Assembly (NCBI RefSeq): GCF_003634555.1 | Contig: NZ_RBKS01000001.1 | Location: 3,596,001-3,660,000, forward strand | Direction of reading: 5' to 3' | From: Frondihabitans australicus | GTDB lineage: Bacteria > Actinomycetota > Actinomycetes > Actinomycetales > Microbacteriaceae | DNA length: 64,000 nt | Shown: positions 25,477 through 34,280 of the stretch, piece by piece | Position numbering within the stretch: position 1 is the stretch's first letter | Layout: every line of letters starts with the position of its first letter | Notes under the pieces: model-generated | What the model saw: the letters and a program-made list of their open reading frames with translations, nothing else | Databases searched by the model: none | Told to the model about the DNA's origin: nothing | Translations under genes and position numbers: made by a program

Positions 25477-26271
25477 ATGCTCATCGACCTCTCCGGTAAA
25501 TCTGCGCTCGTCACCGGGTCAACCCAGGGCATCGGGGCCGCCATCGCCCTGGGTCTGGCCAGGGCAGGAGCGGAAGTGGGTATCAACGGCCGCACCGCTG
25601 AACGAGTGGACGAATCCATCGCCTGGCTGCAAGCGAAAGCACCGTTGGCGCGTTTCGTCCCGGTACCCGGGAACATGGCCGACCAGCAGCAGGCCACTGC
25701 GGTCGCCGAGTTGCTTCCCGACTTCGACATCCTCATCAACAACCTCGGCATCTTCGGATCCGCCGACCCGCTCTCCATCGACGACGCCGAGTGGAAACGC
25801 TACTTCGACACCAACGTCCTCTCCGCCGTCCGACTCACACGCCTGTACCTCCCGGCGATGATGACCAAAGGCTGGGGGCGCATCCTCAACATCGCCAGCG
25901 ACTCCGCCGTCGTCACCCCCGCCGAGATGATCCACTACGGCATGAGCAAGACCGCCCTACTCGCGGTCAGCCGCGGCTTCGCGAAGGCAGCCGCCGGCAC
26001 CGGCGTCACAGTCAACTCCGTCCTCGCCGGCCCGACGCACACAGACGGCGTCGAGGACTTCGTCTACGAACTCGTCCCCCGGTCGTTGAGCTGGGAGGAA
26101 GCGGAGCGGCAGTTCATGCTCAAGTACCGGCCGCAAAGCCTGCTGCAGCGGCTCATCGAACCGGAAGAGATCGCCAACATGGTGGTCTACCTAGCATCCC
26201 CAGTCGCTTCCGCGACCACCGGCGCCGCCGTCCGCGTCGACGGCGGTTACATCGATTCCATCGTCCCGTGA
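25477..26271 (+). CDS. Short-chain dehydrogenase/reductase
   Basis: A 264-residue classical SDR. The dinucleotide site TGSTQGIGAAIA is at about 14-25, NNLG at the structural motif, Ser in NIASDSAVV and the catalytic pair in YGMSKTALL (Tyr and Lys). A C-terminal VRVDGGYIDSIV matches the family. It resembles 3-oxoacyl-ACP reductase-like oxidoreductases; the substrate is unknown. AAAGG precedes the ATG. The stop overlaps the next small gene by four bases, so it is the first gene of an operon running on to the AlaRS-like and MprF-like genes. Confidence 0.9.
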   Translation: MLIDLSGKSALVTGSTQGIGAAIALGLARAGAEVGINGRTAERVDESIAWLQAKAPLARFVPVPGNMADQQQATAVAELLPDFDILINNLGIFGSADPLSIDDAEWKRYFDTNVLSAVRLTRLYLPAMMTKGWGRILNIASDSAVVTPAEMIHYGMSKTALLAVSRGFAKAAAGTGVTVNSVLAGPTHTDGVEDFVYELVPRSLSWEEAERQFMLKYRPQSLLQRLIEPEEIANMVVYLASPVASATTGAAVRVDGGYIDSIVP

Positions 26272-26549
26272 CCGACCCCACCGCGCAGCCGTTCCTGCCC
26301 GACGAGCACGGGCTCCGACGGGACCGGCAGCTCCGGCTCTACAACGCAAACACACTCACGGGCGACCGAGAGCGGCAAATCCGGGCAGCGTGTCGCGGAG
26401 CGGACCCCTACGGGACGGTTCTTCCCGCCTGGATGACGGAAGCGCTGCTGCACGAGATCGACCGGCTCCGAACCCAGCTCGACACTGTTCTCCGCCAGAG
26501 CGGGAGCGATGCCCCACCCGAAAGCGAGAGCACTCATGAACGTGGATGA
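26268..26549 (+). CDS. Small hypothetical protein, 93 aa
   Basis: A 93-residue charged protein starting VTDPTAQPFL with a GTG that overlaps the SDR stop (GTGA), and ending inside the first codons of the AlaRS-like gene. It has predicted helices (TEALLHEIDRLRTQLDTVL, coiled-coil-like) and no membrane segment. I recognise no family. Because it is tightly placed between the SDR and AlaRS-like genes, it may be a partner of the lipid aminoacylation pair. Confidence 0.65.
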   Translation: MTDPTAQPFLPDEHGLRRDRQLRLYNANTLTGDRERQIRAACRGADPYGTVLPAWMTEALLHEIDRLRTQLDTVLRQSGSDAPPESESTHERG

Positions 26550-27957
26550 CATCCGCCGCGCCTACCTGCAGTTCATGCTCGAGCGCGGTCACGTACGTAT
26601 CCGACCCGCGAGCCTTGTTCCGGACGACACCACGACATTGTTCACCAGTAGTGGCATGCAGAGCCTGCTGTCGTTCTTACTGGGACGTCCTCACCCCGAC
26701 GGAACTCGCCTGACCGACGTGCAACCGTGCCTGCGAGCTCAGGACATCGACGACGTCGGCGACAACCGGCACACCACATTCTTCGAGATGCTCGGGAATT
26801 GGAGCCTCGGCGCCTACTTCAAAGAGCAGCAGATCCGGCAGTTCTTCAACTTCCTGACCGACATCATCGGGCTCGACCCTGCCCGGCTGTATGTCACCTG
26901 CTTCCAAGGCGACAAAGAGCAGGGCATCGCCCGCGATGACGAAGCCGCCAGCATCTGGCAGAAGGTGTTCGAGGAAGCGGGCGTCGAAGCACGCATCGCA
27001 GTCATCGGCAGCCAGCAGGACGGGGACCGGCGAGGCATTCTTCCTGGGGAACGGATCTTCTTCTACGACGCCGACCAGAACTGGTGGAGCCGCGGAGGGT
27101 CCCTCCCCGGCACACCCTCCGGCGACCCGTGCGGCCCGGACAGCGAGGTGTTCTTCGACTTCGGCCCGCAACACCACGACGGCCGTTTCGGGCTAGCGCA
27201 CCCAGCAAGCGACGGAGGCCGCTTCCTCGAAATCGGCAACCAAGTGTTCATGCAGTACCGACGCGAAGCCGACGGGTCGTTCGTCCCTCTCGAACGCCGC
27301 GACGTCGACTTCGGCGCCGGACTGGAACGCATCGCCGCGGCCGTCCGGGACGATCCCGACATCTACCGCATCGATGTCCTCGCGCCTCTCATCCGCACCG
27401 TCGAAGCCATCGCCAGCACCTCCTACGACAGCGACCCGACCACGATGCGCATCATCGTCGACCACGTGCGGGGCGCCGTGTTCCTTGCCGCGGATGGAGT
27501 AGTCCCCTCCAACAAGCAGCAGGGCTACGTGATGAGGAGGCTTCTCCGCCGCGCCATCGCAGCGGCCCGCCGTCTCGACGTCACCGACCATTTCTTCAGC
27601 CGTCTTACCGACGAAGTCATCCGCAACTACGCCGACACCTATCCTCAGCTCGCCGCCCGTCGAGAGTCCATCACCCACCTTCTCGACATGGAGGAGAAAG
27701 CCTTCCGCCACACGTTGGATTCCGGATACCGGGAATTGCAAAGGCACACAGGGACGACGCTGTCCGGGCAGGACATTTTCCACCTGTCCGACACATTCGG
27801 GTTCCCCCGCGACGTGACCTTGGAAGAAGCGCGGCGGCTCGGAAGCGCCATCGATGCCGAATGGGACTCCGACTTCGCCAACGCCCTCGAGGCCCAACGA
27901 CGCCAGTCACGGCAGCATTCACCACTCGGCGCCGGCAGCACCCCCGACACCAAGTGA
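26536..27957 (+). CDS. Truncated alanyl-tRNA synthetase homologue (catalytic part only)
   Basis: A 473-residue class II synthetase related to the N-terminal half of AlaRS. Motif 1 region reads TTTLFTSSGMQSLLSFLLG; motif 2 region DNRHTTFFEMLGNWSLG; motif 3 VDFGAGLERIA. The helical tRNA-recognition part follows (DHVRGAVFLAADGVVPSN, YVMRRLLRRAI), and the protein stops just after TFGFPRDVTLEEA. The editing domain and the C-Ala domain are absent; a normal AlaRS is about twice as long. The comparable fragment of E. coli AlaRS is known to be active in charging. It overlaps the 93-aa gene upstream by 14 bases and is followed seven bases later by the MprF-like gene. I infer that it supplies Ala-tRNA for that enzyme. 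Confidence 0.9.
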   Translation: MNVDDIRRAYLQFMLERGHVRIRPASLVPDDTTTLFTSSGMQSLLSFLLGRPHPDGTRLTDVQPCLRAQDIDDVGDNRHTTFFEMLGNWSLGAYFKEQQIRQFFNFLTDIIGLDPARLYVTCFQGDKEQGIARDDEAASIWQKVFEEAGVEARIAVIGSQQDGDRRGILPGERIFFYDADQNWWSRGGSLPGTPSGDPCGPDSEVFFDFGPQHHDGRFGLAHPASDGGRFLEIGNQVFMQYRREADGSFVPLERRDVDFGAGLERIAAAVRDDPDIYRIDVLAPLIRTVEAIASTSYDSDPTTMRIIVDHVRGAVFLAADGVVPSNKQQGYVMRRLLRRAIAAARRLDVTDHFFSRLTDEVIRNYADTYPQLAARRESITHLLDMEEKAFRHTLDSGYRELQRHTGTTLSGQDIFHLSDTFGFPRDVTLEEARRLGSAIDAEWDSDFANALEAQRRQSRQHSPLGAGSTPDTK

Positions 27958-27964
27958 ATCGCCG

Positions 27965-30631
27965 ATGGCCAGCGCAGTAGCCGCCGTGCTGTATGTCGTC
28001 ATCGTGTTCGTCGGCGTCGCGGCCGAGAACCTCGGGCTGCCGCTCCCGGGACAGTCGCTTCTCGTCACCGCGCTGGCAGTGAGGCATCACACGGACACGT
28101 CCGGATGGCTCATCGCCGGGACGGCCGCCGCCGGAGGCGTCGTCGGAGACACAGCCGGATACGTCACCGGACGCAAGTTCGGAGACAGGATCATCGCCGA
28201 GGCATCGCAACGATTCCCGCGACTCATTCCTGCGTCAGGCGTGAAGCGTGCCCGCACGGTCGTGAACCGGTACGGCACGGCTGGTGTCGCCATTGGACGC
28301 TGGTTCCCCGTGCTGAGGATCTTCGTCGCCCCGACGGCCGGTGCGTTGCGCCTACCGTACCGAGCATTCCTCCCCGCGAGCATCGTCGGATCGGCCGTGT
28401 GGACGGCCGTCGTGTTCGGCGCGGTGACCATCGCGGGTCGAACCGCCCGAGAAGGCATACACGGGGCGACGTGGATCGCGCTCGGTGTCGCCGTCGCCGT
28501 CGCCGTCTCGGCGACGGTCGCCCGGTTCCGTTCCCCGCACGTGCAGGATCTCCAGACGCCGACAGCCGCCGGCGACCCGGTGCCTTGGCGTCGGGTCGGG
28601 GCTGTCGTGGCCAGACGGGCCTGGAGCGCCTGCACCGAGTACCCGTTCACCGTGGCTTTCACGGTGGGGTTCGTGACCATCGGTGTTGTCACCGGCGCAC
28701 TGTGGCACGCCATCGACTCGCGACCGGATTTCGTGAGCCTTGCGTACGGGGCGCCGAACTTCGCGGAAGGGCGCTGGTGGACGTTGGTCACGGGCTCTCT
28801 CGTCGCCGCCGAACCGTTGCACTATTCGCTGTTCCTACTGATCTGTCCTGCCGCGTTATGGGCGTATGAGCGACGCGCGGGAACAGGAAAGGCGGTGATC
28901 GTTTTCACCGCTGGTCAGCTCGGGGCGGTGCTCATCACGGCGGCGCTGCTGACGGCGCTAGCCGGCACCGGGTGGGTTTGGCCCCGCGCAGTTGCCGGCG
29001 ATCTGGACGTTGGACCGTCGGCGGGTTACCTCGCCGTCCTTGTCGGAGTCTTCTGGCGTGCTCCGCAGCCCTGGCGTCTGCGCGGCCTCACCGCGGTCGG
29101 CGCCATCGTGACCGTGTTCCTGCTGTTCAGCGGGACGGTCGCCGACGTCGAGCATTTCGTTGCCGTCGCCGGCGCGTTCGTGTTCCTGAAGAGACCAGGT
29201 CTGGCGGTTGGCTCTCTTCACGAACGTCGGCTGTTCGCATTCGCCGGAGCGCTGATGCTCGCCGCCGTGCCGTTGCTGACAGCCATCGGCCCAGAAGTCG
29301 GTCCGTTCGAGGTGTCTTTCGACGGGCTCGGCACGTGGATCTTCGTCGGTGTCGACATCGCCGTCGCCGGTCTGCTGACTTTTCCCCTTCACCGAGGACA
29401 ACGAGCAGCGTGGCGGATCATGGTGCCGCTCGGGGTGTGCAATGTCGCCGTCGGGGTCAGTTCTCTCGCCTTCACGAGTGACGAAGCGATTGCGACGATC
29501 ATTCGGCTGCCGACCGCCTACGCGGGATTGTGGTTGGTGGCCACCGTACTGCTGGTCTTCTCTCGGGACGCGTTCGCTGTCACTCGGCGGAAAGTTGGTC
29601 GAGAAGTCGCCGTCGGTCGCGACGACGCAGTGCGAGCACTTCAGCAATGGGGCGGCGAGTCACTGTCTTGGATGATCACGTGGCCGCACATGGAGTATCT
29701 CCGCGTCCGTGAATCCATCATCGGGTTTCAACGCCACAGGCCCGTGGCGCTGATCTTGGGGGACCCTATCGGCCCGGTCGCCGGCGCAGAGTCGGTGATG
29801 GAAGACATTGATCGGCAGGCCCGGCGTCTGGGCCTCACGCCGTGCTTCTTCGCCGCGAGTGAGGCGACACGGCACAGCGCTCCGCAGGGATGGGCGTCGC
29901 TTCGTATCGCAGAGGATGAGGTCGTCGACCTGGACGATGTCGCCTTCACGGGAAAGAAATGGCAGCCGATTCGCAGCGCCGTCAACAGGGCTGGACGGGA
30001 ACGTGTGACCCTTCGCATGGTGACCCTTGAAGACGAGCCGGTCGACGTTCTCGAGCAGGTTCGGTCCATCTCCGATGGGTGGGTCGGCGATAAGGAGCTG
30101 CCGGAGATGGCGTTCACTCTCGGCGGCGTCGCGCAAGCCCTTGACCGGCACGTTCAGGTGGCGTTGGCTGTCGATGCCGCGGAGATCGTGCAGGCTGTCC
30201 TCAGCTGGCTGCCCGTCTACGGGGAGGGCGGTTCCATCCGCGGATGGACGCTGGATGTCATGCGACGCCGTGACGGAGCCATGCCCGGGGTGATGGAGTT
30301 TCTCATCGCGGCTTCTGCACGGTTCTTTCACGATTCCGGAGCGGAGTTCGTGTCCTTATCGGCCGCGCCGCTGGCGCCCGGCGGTGCCGACGTCGAGAAG
30401 CCTGAGCGGACGGTCCTCGACCTGTTGGCGAGGGTCTTGCAACCGGTGTATGCGACCGGCTCCCTGGAGTCGTTCAAACGAAAGTTCAACCCGGTTGGTG
30501 CGCCGCTGTTCCTCGTCTACCGCGACGCGGCGGATCTTCCCGGAATCGCTGTCGCTTTGACCCGCGCGTATTTGCCGGGCGTGACAGCTCTGCAGCTGAG
30601 CCGGGCAGGTATCGCGGCGATACGACGATGA
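27965..30631 (+). CDS. DedA / MprF-type phospholipid aminoacyltransferase fusion
   Basis: An 888-residue multi-domain membrane protein. Residues about 1-200 are DedA-like (ENLGLPLPGQSLLVTAL, DTAGYVTGRKFGDRI, RWFPVLRIFVAPTAGALR). About 225-400 is a rhomboid-like block (GRWWTLVTGSLV). More helices follow, and the last 330 residues or so form the DUF2156 dual-GNAT domain of MprF/LysX enzymes (SLSWMITWPHMEYL, GFQRHRPVALILGDPIGP, PGVMEFLIAASARFF, SLESFKRKFNP). MprF enzymes move an amino acid from aminoacyl-tRNA to phosphatidylglycerol at the membrane and flip the product, lowering negative charge and raising resistance to cationic peptides and acid. The neighbouring AlaRS-like gene points to alanine as the amino acid. 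The ribosome binding site is weak; coupling to the upstream gene is likely. Confidence 0.88.
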   Translation: MASAVAAVLYVVIVFVGVAAENLGLPLPGQSLLVTALAVRHHTDTSGWLIAGTAAAGGVVGDTAGYVTGRKFGDRIIAEASQRFPRLIPASGVKRARTVVNRYGTAGVAIGRWFPVLRIFVAPTAGALRLPYRAFLPASIVGSAVWTAVVFGAVTIAGRTAREGIHGATWIALGVAVAVAVSATVARFRSPHVQDLQTPTAAGDPVPWRRVGAVVARRAWSACTEYPFTVAFTVGFVTIGVVTGALWHAIDSRPDFVSLAYGAPNFAEGRWWTLVTGSLVAAEPLHYSLFLLICPAALWAYERRAGTGKAVIVFTAGQLGAVLITAALLTALAGTGWVWPRAVAGDLDVGPSAGYLAVLVGVFWRAPQPWRLRGLTAVGAIVTVFLLFSGTVADVEHFVAVAGAFVFLKRPGLAVGSLHERRLFAFAGALMLAAVPLLTAIGPEVGPFEVSFDGLGTWIFVGVDIAVAGLLTFPLHRGQRAAWRIMVPLGVCNVAVGVSSLAFTSDEAIATIIRLPTAYAGLWLVATVLLVFSRDAFAVTRRKVGREVAVGRDDAVRALQQWGGESLSWMITWPHMEYLRVRESIIGFQRHRPVALILGDPIGPVAGAESVMEDIDRQARRLGLTPCFFAASEATRHSAPQGWASLRIAEDEVVDLDDVAFTGKKWQPIRSAVNRAGRERVTLRMVTLEDEPVDVLEQVRSISDGWVGDKELPEMAFTLGGVAQALDRHVQVALAVDAAEIVQAVLSWLPVYGEGGSIRGWTLDVMRRRDGAMPGVMEFLIAASARFFHDSGAEFVSLSAAPLAPGGADVEKPERTVLDLLARVLQPVYATGSLESFKRKFNPVGAPLFLVYRDAADLPGIAVALTRAYLPGVTALQLSRAGIAAIRR

Positions 30632-30670
30632 CCGTGTCGGAGAGGCCACATCGTGTCTCGACTCTCGGAG

Positions 30671-30913
30671 TCAGGCGCCGGGACCGGCCGCGTCGTCGGC
30701 CATCTCGAGGTATCCGCTGAGCCTGCCAGTGAAGTCGTCGGACGGCCGATAGGCGGCGTCGGCCAGAGCCTTCTGGTACTCGGTCTGCAGCTCGTCGAGG
30801 GCGCCGTCGATCTGCAGGACAGCGAGGGCATCCTGCTGGTTCCGGTCTAACGTCACCAGGAAGCCGATGGCCCGGTCGATGTCTTTGGCGCCGTGATAGG
30901 TGAATGTCGACAC
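30671..30913 (-). CDS. Hypothetical protein, 80 aa
   Basis: An 80-residue soluble, acidic protein beginning MSTFTYHGAKDIDRAIGFLV. It is mostly helical (ALDELQTEYQKALADAAY) with no known motif. GGAGAG lies about eleven bases upstream of the ATG. It is convergent with the MprF-like gene, with 39 bases between. It is plausible but unrecognised. Confidence 0.55.
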   Translation of the reverse strand: MSTFTYHGAKDIDRAIGFLVTLDRNQQDALAVLQIDGALDELQTEYQKALADAAYRPSDDFTGRLSGYLEMADDAAGPGA

Positions 30914-31010
30914 GTTCTCTCCGCTCGTTTTCGAGCAACCCTAGGGCCGTCCCGGCCTGACGAACGGAGTTCGAGTACTAATCGGGACATCCCCGACCGG
31001 GCTGGCGAGA

Positions 31011-31610
31011 TCAGGCGATGCGGGCCGTGGTGAGCCGGGTTGACGTGTCGGCGATCGCTCGCAGTTGGGCGTCCGAGGCGGACAGATGGCTCATCTCGAT
31101 GAGCGCCTGCGACACCAACACGATGTGAGACGCGAGCGGAGCCACGGCCTCCGGTGAGATGGCGTACCGCTCCTCGTCGACGGCTTGACGGATCCGGCGG
31201 GCCATGGAGGCTTCCATCTTGTTGATGGTGTGAGCTCCGATGCGTCGAACTTCCTCGATGCGCGGGCCGAGTTCGGCGAGGGAGTTGATCATCAGGCAGC
31301 CGCGTCTGTCCGGGTGTGATGAGCAATCGGCGATGATGGCCGAGAAGTAGTTCCCGACGGCCGATTCGAAGTCGCCCACGTGCGTGCGGATAATCTCATC
31401 GACGAGCGCAGCCCGACCGTCGCAGTAACGAGCGAAGACGGCGAGAAACAACGTCAGCTTGTTGCCGTACGCGGCGTAGATGCTGCCGTTGCCCACCCCG
31501 GAGCTGGACGCGATCACCTCGATGGAGGTTCGCTCGTAGCCGCGCACCCAGAACACCTCTTGGGCGGCGTCCAGGAGGCGTCGCTCGTCGAACTGGCGGG
31601 CTCGGGCCAT
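31011..31610 (-). CDS. TetR-family transcriptional regulator
   Basis: A 199-residue repressor with the TetR N-terminal helix-turn-helix: DERRLLDAAQEVFWVRGYER followed by TSIEVIASSSGVGNGSIYAAYGNK, where the recognition helix lies at about 36-46. The C-terminal ligand domain is all-helical and contains a Cys in HPDRRGCLMINSLAEL, a segment seen in the AcrR-like group with the TetR_C domain. The ligand is unknown. It lies on the same strand as the methionine sulfoxide reductase genes about 100 bases upstream. Confidence 0.9.
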   Translation of the reverse strand: MARARQFDERRLLDAAQEVFWVRGYERTSIEVIASSSGVGNGSIYAAYGNKLTLFLAVFARYCDGRAALVDEIIRTHVGDFESAVGNYFSAIIADCSSHPDRRGCLMINSLAELGPRIEEVRRIGAHTINKMEASMARRIRQAVDEERYAISPEAVAPLASHIVLVSQALIEMSHLSASDAQLRAIADTSTRLTTARIA

Positions 31611-31716
31611 ACGGTCACGTTACAGGCAGGTCCCGTTTCGGTGAACGCCGACTTTCCTCACCGACCCCGCCGGCACGGGCTGCCGCCATGGTCCGACCGT
31701 TCGGCGATTCCGTGGT

Positions 31717-32232
31717 TCAGCTGACGGGGTGATCTTCCCGCACGGGGAGGCGCCAGTTCGGTCGAACGTAATGGCAGGTGTACCCGAACGGGTTCTTGAT
31801 GAGGTAGTCCTGGTGCTCTTCCTCCGCTTCCCAGAACGGGCCGGCGGCGGTGACCTCCGTGACGACCTCGCCAGGCCACAGGCCGGACGCTTCCACGTCC
31901 GCGATCGTGTCGATGGCGATTCGGCGCTGTTCGTCGTTCGTGTAGAACACGGCCGAACGGTAGCTGCGGCCGATGTCGTTGCCCTGCCTGTCGAGGGTGG
32001 TGGGGTCGTGGATCTGGAAGAAGAATTCGAGGATTTCGCGGTACGTGATGACCTCTGGGTCGAACGTCACCTCGACGGCTTCGGCGTGGTCGCCGTGGTT
32101 GCGGTAGGTGGCGTTGGGGACGTCTCCGCCCGTGTATCCGACGCGGGTGGAGATGATTCCGGGGCGGCGGCGAAGGAGGTCCTGCGCTCCCCAGAAGCAT
32201 CCGCCGGCGAGGATCGCGATTTCGGTGGTCAT
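31717..32232 (-). CDS. msrA: Peptide-methionine (S)-S-oxide reductase MsrA
   Basis: A 171-residue MsrA. The catalytic Cys is in AGGCFWGAQ (Cys12), with the family blocks [27 protein letters not shown] and [18 protein letters not shown]. The enzyme reduces the S form of methionine sulfoxide in proteins. The ATG overlaps the stop of msrB by four bases, and CTCC-type pairing upstream gives a usable Shine-Dalgarno (GGAG). The two enzymes together repair both sulfoxide stereoisomers in an oxidative stress operon. Confidence 0.95.
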   Translation of the reverse strand: MTTEIAILAGGCFWGAQDLLRRRPGIISTRVGYTGGDVPNATYRNHGDHAEAVEVTFDPEVITYREILEFFFQIHDPTTLDRQGNDIGRSYRSAVFYTNDEQRRIAIDTIADVEASGLWPGEVVTEVTAAGPFWEAEEEHQDYLIKNPFGYTCHYVRPNWRLPVREDHPVS

Positions 32233-32711
32233 TTGCTTGTCTCCTTCGCGGTGGCGCGGAATGCGTCGTCGAAGAGGGCGAGGTACTCGCCGTAGCCCTG
32301 TGCTGCCATGTCGGCGAACGGGATGAAGCGCAACGCGGCCGAGTTGATGCAGTACCGGAGGCCGCCTTCGGACGTGGGGCCATCGTCGAAGAGGTGGCCG
32401 AGGTGGCTGTCGCCGTGGGCGGATCGGACTTCGGTGCGTCGCATGCCGAAGCTGTTGTCTTCTTTCAGCACGATGTTCTCCGGGTCCACCGGCTTGGTGA
32501 AACTCGGCCACCCGCAGGCGCTGTCGAACTTCCTGGTGGACACGAACAGCGGCTCGCCGGAGACGATGTCGACGTAGATGCCCGCCTCGTCGTTGTCCCA
32601 GAATTCGTTGGCGAAAGCCGGCTCGGTGGCTGCTTCCTGCGTGACCTGATACTGGCGGGTGGTGAGTTTGGAGATCGCGTCGGGCGATTTCGAGTACTTC
32701 GTGGACATCAT
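32229..32711 (-). CDS. msrB: Peptide-methionine (R)-S-oxide reductase MsrB
   Basis: A 160-residue MsrB. The catalytic Cys is in [12 protein letters not shown], and the likely resolving Cys is in [11 protein letters not shown]. The structural CxxC zinc pairs of many MsrB proteins are missing: [13 protein letters not shown] stands where a Cys pair is often found, so this is a non-zinc form. AAGGGAA precedes the first of two adjacent ATGs. It is translated together with msrA. Confidence 0.95.
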   Translation of the reverse strand: MMSTKYSKSPDAISKLTTRQYQVTQEAATEPAFANEFWDNDEAGIYVDIVSGEPLFVSTRKFDSACGWPSFTKPVDPENIVLKEDNSFGMRRTEVRSAHGDSHLGHLFDDGPTSEGGLRYCINSAALRFIPFADMAAQGYGEYLALFDDAFRATAKETSK

Positions 32712-32825
32712 GGATTCCCTTCGTCTCGTCGTTTCATGCTGACAGGGTTCCGGGTCCGGCAGATAGGACGGATGACTGCATTTCGCGGCGCACGTCGATG
32801 GTGGGAGCTGATGCCGCTTCGGGTG

Positions 32826-33290
32826 TCAGCGGCCTGCTGCGGTCTCGGGCCGGTTGAACCGGTGCAGTAGGGCGGCCAGGGCAGAGATGTCGTCGGCGGG
32901 CCAGTCGGCGACCCGTTGGTAGAACTCGGAACCTCGAAGGTCCAGTGCCGCGGAGACCTGCGTGCGTCCGCGTTCCGTGAGGGAGACGATGGTGCTGCGC
33001 CGGTCCGTCGGGTCCGTTGTCGTGTCGATCAGGCCGTGGTCTTTCATCTGCCGTATCAGGTTGCTCGTCGAACCACGGTCCATGGCCACCTCCGCGGCCA
33101 ACACGCTCGGTTTGGCCGGGCCGAAATCGAATAGCCACCGCGCGAGATGAAAAGCCGCCGGACGCAAGGCCGGGTGGAACCGTGCCGCTGACCGCTCGGT
33201 AAGGGCTCGTGAGGCGGCGACGAGGGCGCTCAGTTCTTCACCCAGAGCGAGCCGCGGGTCGGGCGGTGTTGTCGGTTGGGACGCGCTCAC
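32826..33290 (-). CDS. MarR-family transcriptional regulator
   Basis: A 154-residue winged-helix regulator. The recognition helix part is SVLAAEVAMDRGSTSNLIRQ and the wing DPTDRRSTIVSLTERG, both typical of MarR. I use the GTG of VSASQPTTPP; a longer frame starts 12 codons earlier inside the first operator palindrome and is less likely. Two palindromes with TTGG/CCAA arms lie between this gene and the divergent SDR gene, so it probably represses both. MarR proteins often sense phenolic or oxidant compounds. Confidence 0.88.
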   Translation of the reverse strand: MSASQPTTPPDPRLALGEELSALVAASRALTERSAARFHPALRPAAFHLARWLFDFGPAKPSVLAAEVAMDRGSTSNLIRQMKDHGLIDTTTDPTDRRSTIVSLTERGRTQVSAALDLRGSEFYQRVADWPADDISALAALLHRFNRPETAAGR

Positions 33291-33308
33291 GGTGCCCACC
33301 CTACTTGT

Positions 33309-33330
33309 ATAGTTGGTAAATGCCAACTAT
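33309..33330. promoter_or_regulatory. MarR-type operator, copy 1
   Basis: Perfect inverted repeat with 8-base arms ATAGTTGG and CCAACTAT around a 6-base spacer. The size and symmetry are those of MarR operators. It sits just upstream of the marR-type gene. Confidence 0.75.
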
Positions 33331-33336
33331 CCGCCT

Positions 33337-33358
33337 ATGGTTGGTAAAAACCAACTAC
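33337..33358. promoter_or_regulatory. MarR-type operator, copy 2
   Basis: Second copy of the same design with core GTTGG and CCAAC around TAAAAA, with weaker outer bases. Its centre is 28 bases from copy 1, and it lies nearer to the divergent SDR gene. Confidence 0.7.
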
Positions 33359-33393
33359 ATGGCGTGTGGCGTCAGGGCAAGGAGTTTGTGCTT

Positions 33394-34260
33394 GTGAAGG
33401 ATCTGATGATCGTCGTGTTGACGGGGGCGACCAGCGGTCTCGGGCGAATCGTGGCCCGGCGGCTCGCAGTCGATGGCGTGCACCTCGTCTTACCTGTCCG
33501 GGATGAACGCCGTGGTGACGACTTGCGGCAGGAGCTTCACCGTCTCGCCACTCGTTCTGCGGTCGACGTGTTCGTCGCCGACCTGAGCCTGATGGCTGAC
33601 GTCTCGCGGCTCGGCACGGACATCGCGGCAGCCGTCGACCGTGTCGACGTCCTGATCAACAACGCCGGCCTTCATGCCTTCGCCCCGCGCGGCACCGTCG
33701 AGGGATTGCCCGAGATGATGGCGGTCAACTACCTGGCACCGTGGCTGCTGACCGAGAAGGTGATGCCAGCTCTCAGCCGTGCCAGCGGGGGTCGGGTGGT
33801 GAACGTGGCGTCGGAAGCATCCCGCCGTCACGGCACGCTTGGGCTCCCGTCAGACCTCACTGACACCAGGCCGTTCACCGGCCGGCAGTCGTCGGCGCTG
33901 TATGGGAAGACGAAGCTGCTCGACATCATGTTCACCATGGAACTGGCGCGCCGAACCGCGGCCGCGGGAATGACCGCGAACTGCCTCGACCCGGGATTCA
34001 ATGTCACGGGGCTCGGCCGCGAGCTGTCGTTCGCCGCCCCTCTGGAGCGAGTGCTGAAGGCTTTGCGGATCGGCGACCCCGCGCGAGGCGCGCACCTCAT
34101 CCACCGGGTGGCTACCAGCTCGGAGTTCGACGGCGTCACCGGCGCGTACATCGGTGTGCGTCATGCGGAGCCTCTTGTCCCCGCCTGGCCGGCTGGCGAC
34201 GAGGCGCTTCAGGAACGCCTGTGGGATGACACGGCCGCCCTGCTGGAGCCGTGGCGGTAA
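33394..34260 (+). CDS. Short-chain dehydrogenase (retinol dehydrogenase-like)
   Basis: A 288-residue SDR of the extended-loop retinol dehydrogenase/WWOX-like type: TGATSGLGRIVARRLA at the cofactor site, NNAGLHAF, Ser in VVNVASEASR, and catalytic ALYGKTKL. AAGGAG is nine bases before the GTG start. The gene is divergent from marR with shared operators, so it is probably the target of that regulator and may reduce a reactive carbonyl compound. Confidence 0.87.
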   Translation: MKDLMIVVLTGATSGLGRIVARRLAVDGVHLVLPVRDERRGDDLRQELHRLATRSAVDVFVADLSLMADVSRLGTDIAAAVDRVDVLINNAGLHAFAPRGTVEGLPEMMAVNYLAPWLLTEKVMPALSRASGGRVVNVASEASRRHGTLGLPSDLTDTRPFTGRQSSALYGKTKLLDIMFTMELARRTAAAGMTANCLDPGFNVTGLGRELSFAAPLERVLKALRIGDPARGAHLIHRVATSSEFDGVTGAYIGVRHAEPLVPAWPAGDEALQERLWDDTAALLEPWR

Positions 34261-34276
34261 GGCTCCGGGCGGAGCC
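34261..34276. terminator. GC-rich hairpin after the SDR gene
   Basis: GGCTCC and GGAGCC pair around a GGGC loop directly after the TAA stop. There is no T tract, so termination is plausible but not proven. It also follows the end of the small acidic gene on the other strand. Confidence 0.5.
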
Positions 34277-34280
34277 GGCG

